A stretch of DNA of 64,000 nucleotides from Epiperipatus broadwayi. Lineage: Eukaryota; Onychophora; Udeonychophora; Euonychophora; Peripatidae. Position numbers and translations under genes: made by a program. The notes beneath the pieces were generated by a model. The model saw only the letters and a program-made list of their open reading frames with translations. It searched no databases and had not been told where the DNA came from. This document shows positions 45,831-58,946 of this stretch, in pieces; within the stretch, counting starts at the first letter, position 1; each line of letters opens with the position of its first letter. The DNA lies in the NCBI GenBank assembly GCA_028023455.1, contig JAQFVV010006246.1, forward strand, positions 4,205,501 through 4,269,500. Direction: 5' to 3'.

Positions 45831-48427
45831 TTTTTTTATTGGCTATTTTGCTACACAAAAATCACAATTTATTTCTAAAACGTATTTTAATAACAATCTA
45901 TATAAGTATATTGTATTACGTGTATCTAGGAGCTATATCCTGTATGTGAAGAAAAAATTTTAGTTCTTTAAAAAATAAGTCAGTATTCTAAATTCTTTAT
46001 TTATGTTTTCAGAAATTAACTTTGCCTACCTCACGAGGTCCCATCTTAAACCTATGCCTATGTGTCTGTTTGTTCATGAAAAAAATATCAAATCCTGCCG
46101 TGTCTGTTTTAATATTTATACTACATATATTCTCCTCACTTTATTTATTTATTTTTATATATTTCACCTAAATATCACTGCTACTTTGTTACTATATCAT
46201 TAAAAATAATAAACTTACAGCTTGACCTGACTTTCTCTGACACCTGAAACAACTAAAAAATGCATTTACATTAATACACAAGTTTATATTTCAAAAGGAA
46301 TATGTGAGCAAAATATACATAAGTCATGTTTCAAAATTATTTTGGCTCACTACACATACATTTTTATTTTGATCATCTACTATAGTTTGGTTTATTTGAT
46401 ATCCGATATGAGAGATTGCACTTGCCGACAAATTTATTTGAAAAGGGCGCCAGTCGACAAGACAATGGCCATATCAAATCTACATATTAATGGATAATGA
46501 TCCATGCACACATTTATAAGGGTTTATAAAGTTTCAATGCAATTAAAATTTTACTTTGCGTTTCAGTTCACTTTAAAAAAAAATTTAATTTGATCCTGCT
46601 GAACGAAAAAAATAATCTCTGAATGAATAAGTAAATGCTATTTTAAATGACACAATATTATTTAAATCTACGGTAATTTGTCTGACCTGGGTTCGAAACC
46701 AGTTACCATTTTGGTCAAGACACAAAAAAAATTCAAACAGCCAAAGTACGATTAACAACACAAACAAAAAAATACAACCAAAAATTAAAATAAAATTCCA
46801 TGATAACTGCCACTCCGAATTATGAACCTGGGATCGAAACCAACTACCATTTTGGTCACAACCCGAAATAAATTAACAATTATCAAGCAATTTTACAGAA
46901 TCACGCATTGAGATCAAAAACTGTTTCAAAAACATTTATATAAAAACGGGTTTTACCGAACTATAACGAAGTGTATACCATATGCATCCATATATATGAA
47001 TATATACATCATTAAATAAGCATATATATGACTACATATAAATATACAAACAGATATACCTATACAAATATTTCTTTTATTATCATGTACATGAATTTAT
47101 TAGAAAGATGTCAAATTGCCAACCGCATACTCCTATTATTTCAGGCAAGTAACGCTGGTCACAACTATGACACAGAAACAACAATTGCAGACATAGACCT
47201 ATTATTTCAGGCTACTCAGCAATCGAGAACTCTACAATGTAAGGGGTCTTCACCTAAACGGTTACTCTAAGGGTCTTCACCAAACATGGTTACTAAAAAA
47301 CAAGGGCTTCACCTAACGGTTACTCAATAAATGATTCAATAGCATAATCCGAAATGGAGAAAAAAAAATCTTAACTAAAGGGTGGCTGACATCTATGTTA
47401 TACAAAAATATAAATTAAACGACATACGCATTTACTCTTTATTAAGTTGAAAATTAAGTTTGCTATTTTATTAACAAAACTTATATATATTTGGTAGGAC
47501 ACGTAATTACAAAATATTTAACAGTGAACGAAAATTTTGCATGATTATAGCATTCATTTTATATAAAAACGAAATGCAGGGAACGTGAAAAAAAATATTT
47601 GTTAACACCATACACTGACACGTGTAATTTTGACTTATCAAAGCTTTCGATCTATGAAAAACAATTCTATTAACGAAAAAAATTATCTAAGATATTTACA
47701 AAAATTTATCCAAACGGAAATAAAAATCTATTATGTAATTGTACTTTTTTACTCAAAATATTAACACTACCGTTTATACTATATTTCGAAAAAAACATTA
47801 TTATTCCCAAACTTTTTCATATTTGAGCGATACTAAAAACAATCTAAAGTACGAAAGCTAATTTAAGGGAGGGCGGGTGGGTATATATTTGACACTTCCG
47901 CCTTATCGAAGCTATCTACTTTATACGAGAAAAAAATACGGCGTACTGGCCATGACAAAACTAATTAGGATTACCAAAAAATTACTTTAACTCTGAAATC
48001 TTCTTTTCTAATCACACACAAAAAAAAACAACTAACGGCGTGTTAACTTTTTTAACTATAAAATATTCATTTCATATATATCAAACTCGGAAAAAAAGTG
48101 TTTAGCTTATAACACCTTTAACTTCTTAATTAGTTAAAAAAATGACATTTAGCTCACGTTAGGAAACAAACTTGGAAAAATTTATACATATATTATTTGA
48201 TATAAATTATTAAACTCAAACTAGCTTCTCAGGGTACTATTAAAAAATTTTTTTTTTTTTTTTTTGAAGAAAAGAAAAAAAATGACACTCATCCACGTTG
48301 TTAGCGTCAGAATCGGAAAAAAATTATACGTCTACCCATATTTTCCTTAATTTAAAACAGAAAAAAAACATTCCACACACATACAAATGTCATATAGGGC
48401 ATTGCAGGGTATGGAAAATTTCGAAAA
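45831..48427 (-). other. Long 5' leader of the gag-only element (2.6 kb, non-coding)
   Basis: It lies between the primer binding site and gag on the minus strand. No ORF over about 70 codons has a domain. Internal repeats: ACCTGG-GTTCGAAACCA-type motifs at 46684-46717 and 46824-46858, each followed by ACCATTTTGGTCA. CCTATTATTTCAGGC occurs at 47132 and 47198. Three units of GGGTCTTCACCTAAACGGTT type lie at about 47244, 47270 and 47303. It may contain the packaging signal, or be the shell left after pol/env loss. Confidence 0.5.
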
Positions 48428-48445
48428 GCCCCACGTTGGGCGCCA
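48428..48445 (-). other. Primer binding site, tRNA-Lys(CUU) type
   Basis: The plus strand reads GCCCCACGTTGGGCGCCA; the minus strand TGGCGCCCAACGTGGGGC is complementary over all 18 nt to the 3' end (with CCA) of animal tRNA-Lys with anticodon CUU. It lies 23 nt inside the 5' LTR edge (48469), a wider gap than usual. This fixes the element's orientation as minus strand and the primer for first-strand synthesis. Confidence 0.9.
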
Positions 48446-48468
48446 GAATGCGGAGAAAAAAAATCTAC

Positions 48469-50543
48469 TGTGACAGTCAGATTATGTATGCTGGTTTAAC
48501 CTAGTTTGAGTCCTAAGCGAAAGTACCTCGAGGCCACTATACGCGAAATATTAAATAAAGAATATAATAACCTCTGCCCTATTTCGCCTATTCTCGGGGC
48601 TAATTCACGAACCAACAACACCATCTGAGCCACGCATAAATTATTTTTCAACCGGCCACAAAGCTTAGCAACAGCGGTAGAGACATGGACGGGAAATCCT
48701 AAGGAGCTAAAGGCTAAATGTGTAAAGTACTTAAAATATGTGTTGGTGTTTGCGTTATGCGTGCCTGGATCATTGAAAAGTAAAAATAAAGCATTTAATA
48801 TGACTAAGAAACTCAAGTTTTTGATAATTAAATAATGTTTAATTACTGGCTTTAAAATATGAATAAGGCTTTAATGGCCTCCGCTATTCCCCTAAATTAC
48901 TGCAACAAACTAATTAGACAATAAAAAAAAAGAAAACAAGTTAATAGGTTTGCGGTCAAATTCTTTTCTTCCCAATTTTATTAAAAATTTCCAACTCGAT
49001 CTTCTCGATAAAGTACGATAGGTAATAAAACCTTTCGAAAGCATTTCTATGCTTTCAAAAACGGTTTAAAATTAACTTAGAACGTATATAGCTAAATCAA
49101 ATACACGTGACAAGCTAATGGCGGACAAAAAAAGAGGTGTTATCAAAAAGATCAAGTTGGCACACAAAAGAAACTGACTTGGATTTAATTAACAACATAA
49201 ATAAAATTGGAAAGTGATTTCAAATGACAAAAAAAAATTAATTATTAAATTTAACCGCAACGAAATACTAAATCTAAGGAAGAATAGCGAAGGTAAAAAG
49301 GTTACATATAGCTAGATCATCCCAAAATATATTTACGGTTAATTCATAAAATGTTTACATAGCAAATACATATAATTCAATACAACAATAAGACAATATG
49401 AATCAAAAGTAGCATACGAGATAGTTTAATTTAGAGATCGATACCGTCCTTTTTCCGTGATGTTCCCTACGGCGTCCGTGGCTTGATCCGACCGACGATA
49501 GGTGTTTGTCCGGACAATGAAAATATGAAGTATGGCTTCCATAAAAAGTTCTCCAGACACGGCATAGAGTTCAGATGGTTATTGATTGGATGTTAAGGCA
49601 TTTTGGATGGTATTTAGGAACCTCGGCGATAGGCAAAGCTATGATTTGCCTAGCCAAGCATATCCATTTTCCTCAAAATACGGTTGGTTTTAATCTAGCC
49701 GGTTCCAACTTCTCCATTGTGTGAAAATGACAGCTGTATAACTTTTTTTTTTAAGCACCAGCTAAATGTGAAGCAAAATCTAAAGGATTTCTCCCAAGAG
49801 AAATCTGAATGTACTCTCCAGAAAACTTGGAATAAAACAGCAAGAAAAATCTTAATAAATCGCCTTCACAAGCAAAATCAGAATCAACTGACTCATTCAA
49901 AAGGAAAAGTCTCAATAATCATCTCTTTTGTTCTCCCTACTATTTATACTTTCTCTGACAGCTACCTTCCATTGTTTGTATGATCTGAGATCTTGATAAG
50001 CCTCCCCATGCTCCTTTGTTTCAAAGCAACACTTTCTAAAAATAACTTTAACTTTTTTACTCTAACTTTTTTACTTCAAAGTTTGAATTCTCTTAATTAA
50101 AAGAAAGAAAGAGAAGGCCATCTTTAATTAAACTTGAATGGCTCACTAATTAAAACTATACATTCTTTTAGAAAATGTTGGCAGGCTTATCTCAAAATCA
50201 AATCATACTAAATATTTTAATAAAATTTGAACAACAATATATTATTATTTTACAATAGAATAAGCATTTTATTTCAGCAGAATCTTGCATTAACTCATAT
50301 ATATACGCTAGATGTATATCTATGTATGTTTGACTAATAGGTTAAGCAATTTTTATCAATAGAATGAAATTTATTTAAAATAAAATATTTAACTGTAATA
50401 CACATTTAATAAGCATAATTATTTTTAAACTCTAATGCAAAACCCTGCTGATATTGAACTATAAACCTAATTTAGGTCTACAATACTAATTAAGTTTATA
50501 GGAAGATGTGAAGCATGGATTGGACTTCAGATCCATTGCTTCA
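48469..50543 (-). repeat. Right LTR (5' LTR) of the gag-only element, ~2.08 kb
   Basis: It is the partner of 42471-44558. In the 5' position it would hold the promoter of the element on the minus strand. The outer edge TTGCTTCA at 50543 is followed by CTAC, the candidate 4-bp target duplication. Confidence 0.9.
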
Positions 50544-53500
50544 CTACTAATAGGTATGGATTGACGTTTGTATCTACATAATAATCATTTATTGTTTAAC
50601 ACATAGAAAGATGTAATAAAGGAGAAGTAATGAAAATCATAATAGCTTTTTAAAGTAATAATTTAGAATCAACGATATTTTTCTCAAAGTTAGATTATTT
50701 AACTAAAAAAAAATATGAATCTTCTTTTCCTGGATAGTTATTTGCTTCATTTTTATTAAAATCATACTTCTCCTTTGGACTACAAGTATGAACTCTTTAG
50801 ATTTATTATTTATAATAGGGTTTCTATCATGGACCCTAAATTCAATATCTTCCTTTATATCTTCATTAATTCTGAGACTTCAATAAACATTTATCATAGA
50901 TTATATAACTCTTAGCATATGAAACTTTTATAAATAAAATATAGAAATGACTCCTATCTCATATGTGAAGAAATATATATATATAATACAAACATAAAAT
51001 TTCTACAGCATGATCTACTTTTTAAACATATCTAATTATGAAATTGTGAATTAAATTCTGAAGAGAAATATTAAATAATGATAAAATTGTAAATACAAAT
51101 ATAATACATTACATGTATATTTATCAATGATTTCCAGGAGAACAAAAAACAATCAATTAATTTCCAGCCTACATTGTATGCGAAAGACTATATAGCGTGC
51201 ACGTACAATGCATTTAAATTAAAACAATAAGTATTTTAATGATCAATAATATCTATTATAATCATTTGTTTAATAAATTGAAATTTGAAATTATTTTAAC
51301 ATAAAATTTTTAATAAGTGATCTCTAGCATTTTTACTATTAGCAATGATAAATTAACAGTTTAAAACAATTTACTTATATTAGTACGAATATATTGCATG
51401 TGAATCAAACTAAAATAGAAAATTTTAATACTCAAAGAAACTTAAATGAACTTTAAAATCGTTAAACTGTTTTAATTAATTGATTCATATCTGGATTAGC
51501 TGTGTATATTCTTTCCAACTTATTAGTAATTTGTGTTTTTACTATTTTAATTTGTTAGAATAAAATATTTATTTCTAATATCCACAATTCATTGTGCATT
51601 ATTAATGATAGTTGTTAAATTTATTAATGTTGATTAATTAGGATTTGAGTGTAAATTACCTTGGCCAATATGTTTATTTATTGACTAAGCCCCGGGTGTA
51701 ATATTTCGTAATAAGAAAGAAGTCTGGACTAATCCATTATTTGAAATCAAGGTAAGATATGGCAGTTCCTTTGGGCATAGCTGTTGAAGAGACTTTTACT
51801 ATGCCTCTCCATTGCAGGTAAAAATAGTCTATACTTAAAAAAAAAACCACCAAAAATATTAAAGATGTTTGTGGCAGCTGGACAAAAGAATTATATCAAA
51901 AGCTTAAGCAATTTCATAGTACATTCTATATTAGAAACCTTAAAATAATCACAGCAAAAATACTGATTAGATTCCAGATGTTAGGCCATCATAAGCACCA
52001 GCCTAATAATATGTTTACAAACTTTTAAAAACAAGTTCATAATGATATATATGATAACAACATTTGTTTTTGCCCATTTTAGCAAACTGATACTTTCTTA
52101 ATTTCAATCATGTAGGATGCATGATATCCTGATCATATCATCTGTCCTAAATATGTGTGTGTATATTATAGTATCACTGAAAAATGGCTATTATAAGTTT
52201 TAAACTGTAAATATTTTAGGGTTTTTAATTTTTATGGTTAAGCTAATATATTTATTACTAATACTGGTTGTGCAACATAGAATATAATCATCATGTTTAA
52301 TAGTTTCTCATATTAACGTTTATAAGAAATATGTAATTTTATAAAGCATTTTTGACTGGCTCTCCAAGCGGATTTTTTTTTATCGACTTCTATATTTGTA
52401 TAAAAAAAATACGTACGCTCATATTTCATTGTTATTCTTATTAAGGAATAAAATTATCAAATTGCATAAATTAAAAGAAGTGCTCACACACATAAAACAA
52501 ATAATTCAAAAATTGAAATACAGAATAAAATTATAAATCTAACAGTGCAACACTAAAATATTTTAATGAGGGATAGAATAAACAGTTATTATATTTTGGG
52601 TACATGAGTTTGTAAACTTACTTGTTTAGATTTTTATTTAAAAAAGATTAGTTTAGTTGCCAGAATATTTATTAATAGGCCAATTTAAATTTAATTGGAA
52701 TAAATATCTAAGAACTTTATAGTCAAGATTTATTTACTTTAGTAAATGTTTGTAAAATTATTTAGTAATCCAGAAATAAAAGTGAAGCGATTGAAAAAGA
52801 GTAAAATGATTTATTTTATTTTTAAACACTGTTTCTAAAGTTTTTCCACACGTTGATTCAAAAAAAATCTTAAGTCTAACTTTTGGCTGGCAGCATCATG
52901 ATGACCTCTTTCAATATTTCACAGACATATGAAGAGATCCCAATGTATGACGGAGAATATCTTGTAATTCAGACATCATGCGATAGAAGTTTGGAAAATC
53001 AAGACAATCTTCACCAATTTCTATTATAGTCAGGATCTAAACAGGTTCAAATTTTTCAATAGCCATTTTCAGCTAGATTAACTAGTCTAGGCATTTGCCT
53101 TTGCTAGGCAAATGATTTCTTCTCATCATAATAGAAAAAAGATGAATAACAATGGATAAACCAAAAACCATCATTAAATAATTCATTAATTCTTTATATC
53201 AAGAAATTTCATTTATTATAATCAACTGTTAGTGAAAAAATAGACAAATTGACTTATGGAATGCTGTCTCACTATTTCAACAATAAATCACTTGATTTTT
53301 TTCAATTGAAAGTAATGGTAAATAGCTGATATATTTTGGAAAATTATATTTATTAATTTCAAAAAAGTTGCTGATGTGTTTAATTTCAAATTATTCTAAA
53401 AATAATTATTTTCTTCGCTATAAGAAAGGATGCATATTCGTCTCAATGGTGTGAATTATTTCATCTTTAATTATGTGAGAATAAATTTTAAACAATTTTT

Positions 53501-54225
53501 TTTCCAATTCAACTATCCCTTCACAAATTTGTGAACCATGATTCAAAAAGTAATGCAAATCATGTTAAACTATTTACTTTTTTAGAGATATGATCAGAAT
53601 TAATGGCACCATGGATTAAAGATGCATAAATGAATAGATTAATTTGATATCTCAAATTAAAAAAGTAAAGAATGTTAGTCTTTTGAATAAAATTATAGCA
53701 TCTGTTTAAATAAATTAAATTGCTGTATAGAATAAACTGGAATAAACTATGAATTTGTATCCAATGCTTAAGGAATTGCATTACAGATTATCAATGCTAA
53801 ATATTTAAATAACATTCAATGAATAATGGATTAGGAAAGCTAAACATTTGAAGGCCACTCATGAATTATGGATTAATAAGTCAAGTCTTAAATATGATAA
53901 ACAGTAAAGGGATAAGTAACCAGAAAATGGATTAATGTATTGAAAGTAATTTATTGTGAATCAACAAGTATGATAAATGAAATTTATTACTCTTTATGCT
54001 AGTTCCAAAAAGGATTATATTACAAAAATGAAATAAATTGTGCAATAAGCCCGGTTGAATTATTTAATGCACTTTGTCATAATTGCTTCTTTTTTATTTA
54101 GTTTATATTATAGTTGTTATTAATGTAATAAGTTGTCTCAGATATTACTAAGTGGTATATCCACCAGAATGACCGTACAGCCATCCAATAACATTCACTA
54201 ATGTTCAATTCCCATGCTGTTCTCT
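50544..54225. other. Non-coding AT-rich DNA
   Basis: No genes or repeats are well supported. A short hairpin, GGCATTTGCCTTTGCTAGGCAAATG, lies at about 53093-53114. The 73-codon minus frame at 53560-53781 shows no domain. Confidence 0.45.
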
Positions 54226-54384
54226 TGCAATGAATGCTCTGCAACGAATGCTCTCCAACAAATGGTCTGCAACGAATGCTCTCCAAATGAATGGTCTACA
54301 ATAAATGCTCTCCAACAAATGGTCTGCAACAAATGCTCTCCAAAGAATGGTCTGCAATGAATGCTCTCCAAACGAATGCTCTGA
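54226..54384. repeat. 28-29-bp minisatellite, about five units
   Basis: Units of the type GGTCTGCAACAAATGCTCTC plus CAAAGAAT repeat from about 54236 to 54384 with 1-4 changes each. Because 28-29 bp is not a multiple of 3, frames shift between units. A 67-codon minus frame (54408-54205) still reads a repeated WRAFVADHLLESI phrase because pairs of units add up to 57 bp. There is no sign that it is a real protein. Confidence 0.85.
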
Positions 54385-56086
54385 ATATCTCTTCTGCGGT
54401 CTCCCCATCTCTGTGGGCTCTTTCAGCTACACCCGTGGTCTACATTTCCATTGGACACTGGTCATTAATCGCAAGCAGTGATGTGAGATATCTCTACTCA
54501 AAAACTGCCTATACTGCCTGCTACTCTAATACTTCATAGTTCTTTCCCAGTCTTCTTATCACTTTCTGATAACTGCAGTAATTAATTATTGTCCATAATG
54601 TCTTTTATCTAGAAATATTTGCAATCAGCAAATATCTCTTGGAATTATCGTCCGCCATTATGTTAATTAAATTCCTGTTATCAGTGCATGATCTAAAAAC
54701 AACCTCTCGAATAAATTCTAGTTTTTCTGGAGTGCACAAACATGTCTGCCATTTTTACAAACACTATACTAAGATCATATACAGGTAATATTTTATTTAA
54801 TATTATTTGTGATATTAAATGGGAATAAATGGGATTCACCATGCATTTATGTTGTATATCATAAATAATTATTAAGCTTAAAACTGTGCTATATTGAAAA
54901 ATAGAGGATATTCCTATTCAATGTTAGGGACTTCACAACACTGTCTCATATCACACTTTTTCAAATCCCAAGTTTAAATTATATTTAGGAAACAAATAGT
55001 AATATGTATTGGATATTTTATATAATTTTATTATTATTATTTGTTTCTATCATTTATTTTACATTGTTTTAATAATTATTAATTTCTTTTGTCATTTTTA
55101 AAAAACATTGTCACAGCATATTCACAATATAAAAAATCATATTTGATATATTAGAATACACATAAAATCTATTTGGATTAAATATATCATTAGTGTATTA
55201 CTGCAATCTGAAATATGTAAGTATTGGGTAAGAATGATGTACATAAAACCCCTTTTACACTGTTGTATCCCAAAATACATGAACACAGTTTATATCCATA
55301 CATTTACTTTCTTACTTTATAATATACTGAGGTGAATCATTAATCAACTTTGTATTTAAAATTGCTAGCCCCAGTTTTAAAACACAGATTGAGTTACACT
55401 TAATCAGTTTTTTTTAGTAAAAAACAATATATTTGAAAGGATTTATATTATTAAATAAAATAAGATTAAGAGTACATATATCATTATAAAACTCTGATTT
55501 ATTTATTTCATTGAATGTGAATCTATTATCAAAGTATAGAATAATTTTAGCTTATAGGGAAATATATAAAAACTTTTATACATAGTGAAGTGCAAGTTAA
55601 GTGAGTGAGAGTAGTCACACCATTGACTCCCATATTATTGACCACTTCTTTTCAATTGAGATCACAATATCTCAGCTGCTATTTCTCCATATTATTGCTA
55701 CTGAGATCATAACCATTCCTTTTTTATGATTTCAATATATATATATATATATATATATTGTGACCATTGACATAGCAATGCCAAAGTTATATTGTGATTA
55801 TATTTTGAAAAATAATCTGTCCGCTTATGCATGCATATATATACAAGATGGAAATAAATAAACAAGGTATAAAAAATCCACATTCAGAAAATAATTATGT
55901 GAATAAAGATTTTATTTATTTAGTAAATATGCACTGACATATTCATTTAATTAATTTTCCCTTGGTTAGAAAACAAGTTACTTTATAAATTCATTGAGGA
56001 GACAATCCCAAAAATGTATAAATAAATCAAAAAGGTTTATTATGTAAATATGAAATCAATAATATGTAAAAGAGATAAGCTCTCTT

Positions 56087-56117
<31 letters not shown>

Positions 56118-58002
56118 TTGAAGAAGCAAAAGAGAAAAAAAAGTTAACTCTAAGTTAAAAATTATACATGAAGTGTCAAATTTTAATTCATTTGATTTAT
56201 CAAAAATTATAAAAATATTTATTATATTCAGATTTTTTTAATATGGAACACTAGACCAAAGCAAGTATCACATTAGCTCTTTCCCTCAGCGCATTATCGA
56301 ATGTATTCCATGTCAAAAAGTTACTATGAAGAAAAAGAAACAGAATCCTGCAGATAAATTACCAAGGAAGTTTTTTTTTGTTTCAAGCAAAATAAAATAC
56401 TATGTGTAACTATATCAATATTTGTGTGATAATAATTAAAAGAGGAAAGATATTCAAAGGAAAAATAAAGATTTTCAAGACACAATGATAAGATAGTCTA
56501 AAGAAAAAAATGTTTTATATTTTTTAATGTTCAAGATAAATAAATAAAAGATGTAATGAACTATAAAAGAATATAAAGTGAAAAGTAAATTTGAGATTGT
56601 TCATGAATGAAACTATTTAATTGAAAGTCATATTAAAACAAATAATATTTTTTACATACACATATGGGAGAACTTATAATGAACAGTCAGAGAGATAAAA
56701 GATTTGAATTTTTGTCTTGATATCCATCTTTAGAAGTATCCAAGAGATAATTTATAAATAATATTCTAATAATTTATTTTTTTATTAATAAATTATTTTA
56801 TTATTTATTAATTTGTCTGCTTATCATTTTGTGTATATATTAAAGCAAATATAGGTTTAATACTTTTTCTTTTCTAAAAATATATGAGTTAATTATATCT
56901 AATTAGCATACCTAATGTCATAATATCTTTTGTTTTATGTAGCACATGCTAATAATTATACATCATTAGTGCCACACATATGACTCATAAGAAAAAAAAA
57001 CCATAACTCTGAGAACATGCTCCCCCAGTGCGTGAAGTTTGGAATATAGTTATAGAAGCAGATGATTAATACCTGGATTGTGCTGATTATTAATCTAAAA
57101 CTATAATTTGCTTCTCATTTTTGCTTATCTGCATTAGCAATTGGTGGCTCTGTGCATAGTTACTATTAAAACATTATACCAACAACAAATATATGGTTTA
57201 AAAATACATATATTCTGCATTACATAAGTAATCATTTAATAATAAATGATCAAATTGATTTTAAAATGAAAAGTGATAATAATGAAATATAAATTATATG
57301 TTTTTAAAGAATTTTTTTTTGAAAAGCAAACTTAGAAAAAATAAAGTATTGCATCACATTTTCTTTGAAAAATAAAAGAAAGTTTTAATATTAAAGAGGG
57401 AGTAGCAGTTGAAACTAGCTCTCCCTTTTATAAATTAAAAAAAAAAAAATAATGAATGAATGTGAAAATAAAATTAAACTAGAAATATAATTTGTAAAAA
57501 GAAAATTTTTTTAAGTCTGCAATTCATAAAAGATAACTCCCATATGAACTAATTAAAGAAACAAAGAAAAATACCATGGACACTAAAGTCTTATTGAAGT
57601 ATTGGATTAATCTAAGGAAGAGATTAGATTAAAATGGATACAAAAATTAATTAAGGAAATATAAAATTAATTAAACTAGATCGAAGGATGATAAATAGAA
57701 AATATAAATATTCAAAGTAAATAAATAGACTATATGATCAGAAGGGATTATGATGTTTGAGATCTAATGACAATTATCTGCAACTGATTAATTTTATAGT
57801 GGAAGATAATTGTTTACAAACACTTGCACATACACATGTAATTAAAATAGAAAACAATTTTAATTCTAGAATTATAAAAATTATGATAAGAACTGCTAAT
57901 AGTAGTGTTAGACATCTTAAAATACATTTTTGTGCTGAATAACTAATGTATTACTATGTTTATGATCTGGAATTAAAATCAACATTTTTTCCTTTTCTCC
58001 TA
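54385..58002. other. Non-coding AT-rich DNA with microsatellites
   Basis: A GC-richer patch follows the minisatellite (54385-54560). (TA)n lies at about 55736-55759, and (CT)n then (CA)n at about 56085-56117. No gene was recognised. Confidence 0.5.
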
Positions 58003-58083
58003 TCCCTCTTTTTTTTTTTTTCAAAAATTCAACACCACACACCCATTTATTAATTTATTTTTTTATTTTTTTATAAAATTAAT

Positions 58084-58116
<33 letters not shown>

Positions 58117-58262
58117 TATTTTTTCCCATCTCCCCCCTTTTTCCCCCCCTCTCTCTTTTTTTTTTTTGGGGGAGTAAGTTAAAAAAGTTTTTTATTAAAA
58201 AAATAAGAAATACCTATTTTTTTTTTTAAGTAAATTTTATTAAAAAAAAATTTAATTTCCCC
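58003..58262. repeat. Homopolymer-rich low-complexity stretch
   Basis: Alternating long runs of T, A and C (poly-A of about 25 at 58092-58116, poly-C runs at 58131-58150, poly-T at 58157-58167) with G almost confined to one GGGGG. It directly precedes the LINE ORF1 remnant. It could be a poly-A/poly-T junction of nested retrotransposon ends, or poorly resolved assembly. Confidence 0.7.
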
Positions 58263-58940
58263 CCCTAATAAAAAATCTTTTTAACAAAAGGGGGTAATGG
58301 CAAAAGAAAAAAAACTCAAACATCCCAAGCCCTGAAAGTTGCTTAAATCCTAATGAATATTTAAATGATGACTTTATCACAGTCAATAGAACAACAAGAA
58401 GGTGCAGAGCTATTAGAAAACCTATTTCTGTGAATAATACTAAAGAAAAACCGCTTATAAAGTTGATTCTTACCAAATCTTCAAAAAAAAAATACTCACG
58501 AAAGAGAAAATTTGTAACGTAGATTTAAAGACACCCAGAAACAAAGTTAAACCCAGTTCTCAAACCAATTTTAATTCAAACACAGATAAAAATGACCAAA
58601 TCCTAAAAACTGTGGACAAACCAAATCAATTATGCTTGTTACAAATAAGTTCAATGGCAAAGTCTAATCAAACACTAAACTTACACTGCAATCAGCTTTA
58701 ACCAGAAGTGCCAAAATGTGGCAAAACTTTTCAGCCACCAAAAATTAGTCCAACACATAATTCAAACTCAAATTTAAATGTAAACAATATAGATTTGGAC
58801 TCAAGCTACAACTCAATGGATAAATCATTTTTTGTAGATGCTCCAATATAAAGTGATAAAGAAAAAACCTATGAAACAGTGGCACCATTAAGCAAGTAAA
58901 ATTTTCCAAAAAAAAATTCTAATGGAGATTTCTTAATATC
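58263..58940 (+). pseudogene. Tx1/L1-like LINE: ORF1 remnant
   Basis: Colinear frame pieces: DDFITVNRTTRRCRAIRKP near 58360-58415, then KLILTKSSKKKYSRKRKF, then KTPRNKVKPSSQTNFNSNTD near 58530-58590, and NSNLNVNNIDLDSSYNSMDK near 58765-58825. The composition is basic and N/S/K-rich, as in LINE ORF1 linkers, and it runs into ORF2-type sequence. No CCHC knuckle or RRM was recognised. Confidence 0.45.
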
Positions 58941-58946
58941 AGAAAT

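Larger units (their letters stand above)
42471..50543 (-). mobile_element. Young gag-only LTR retroelement, 8.07 kb, minus strand
   Basis: Two near-identical direct repeats (42471-44558 and 48469-50543) start TGTGACAG and end TTGCTTCA on the plus strand. They bound 3.9 kb of internal DNA. A perfect 18-nt primer binding site lies at 48428-48445, a purine-rich tract at 44559-44566, and one intact gag-like ORF at 44799-45830, all in minus orientation. The 4-bp sequence CTAC flanks both outer ends (42467-42470 and 50544-50547). No protease, RT or integrase motif is visible in any frame. The structure is that of a non-autonomous element that keeps its own gag (like the TR-GAG elements described in plants), mobilised by enzymes made elsewhere. 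Confidence 0.85.
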
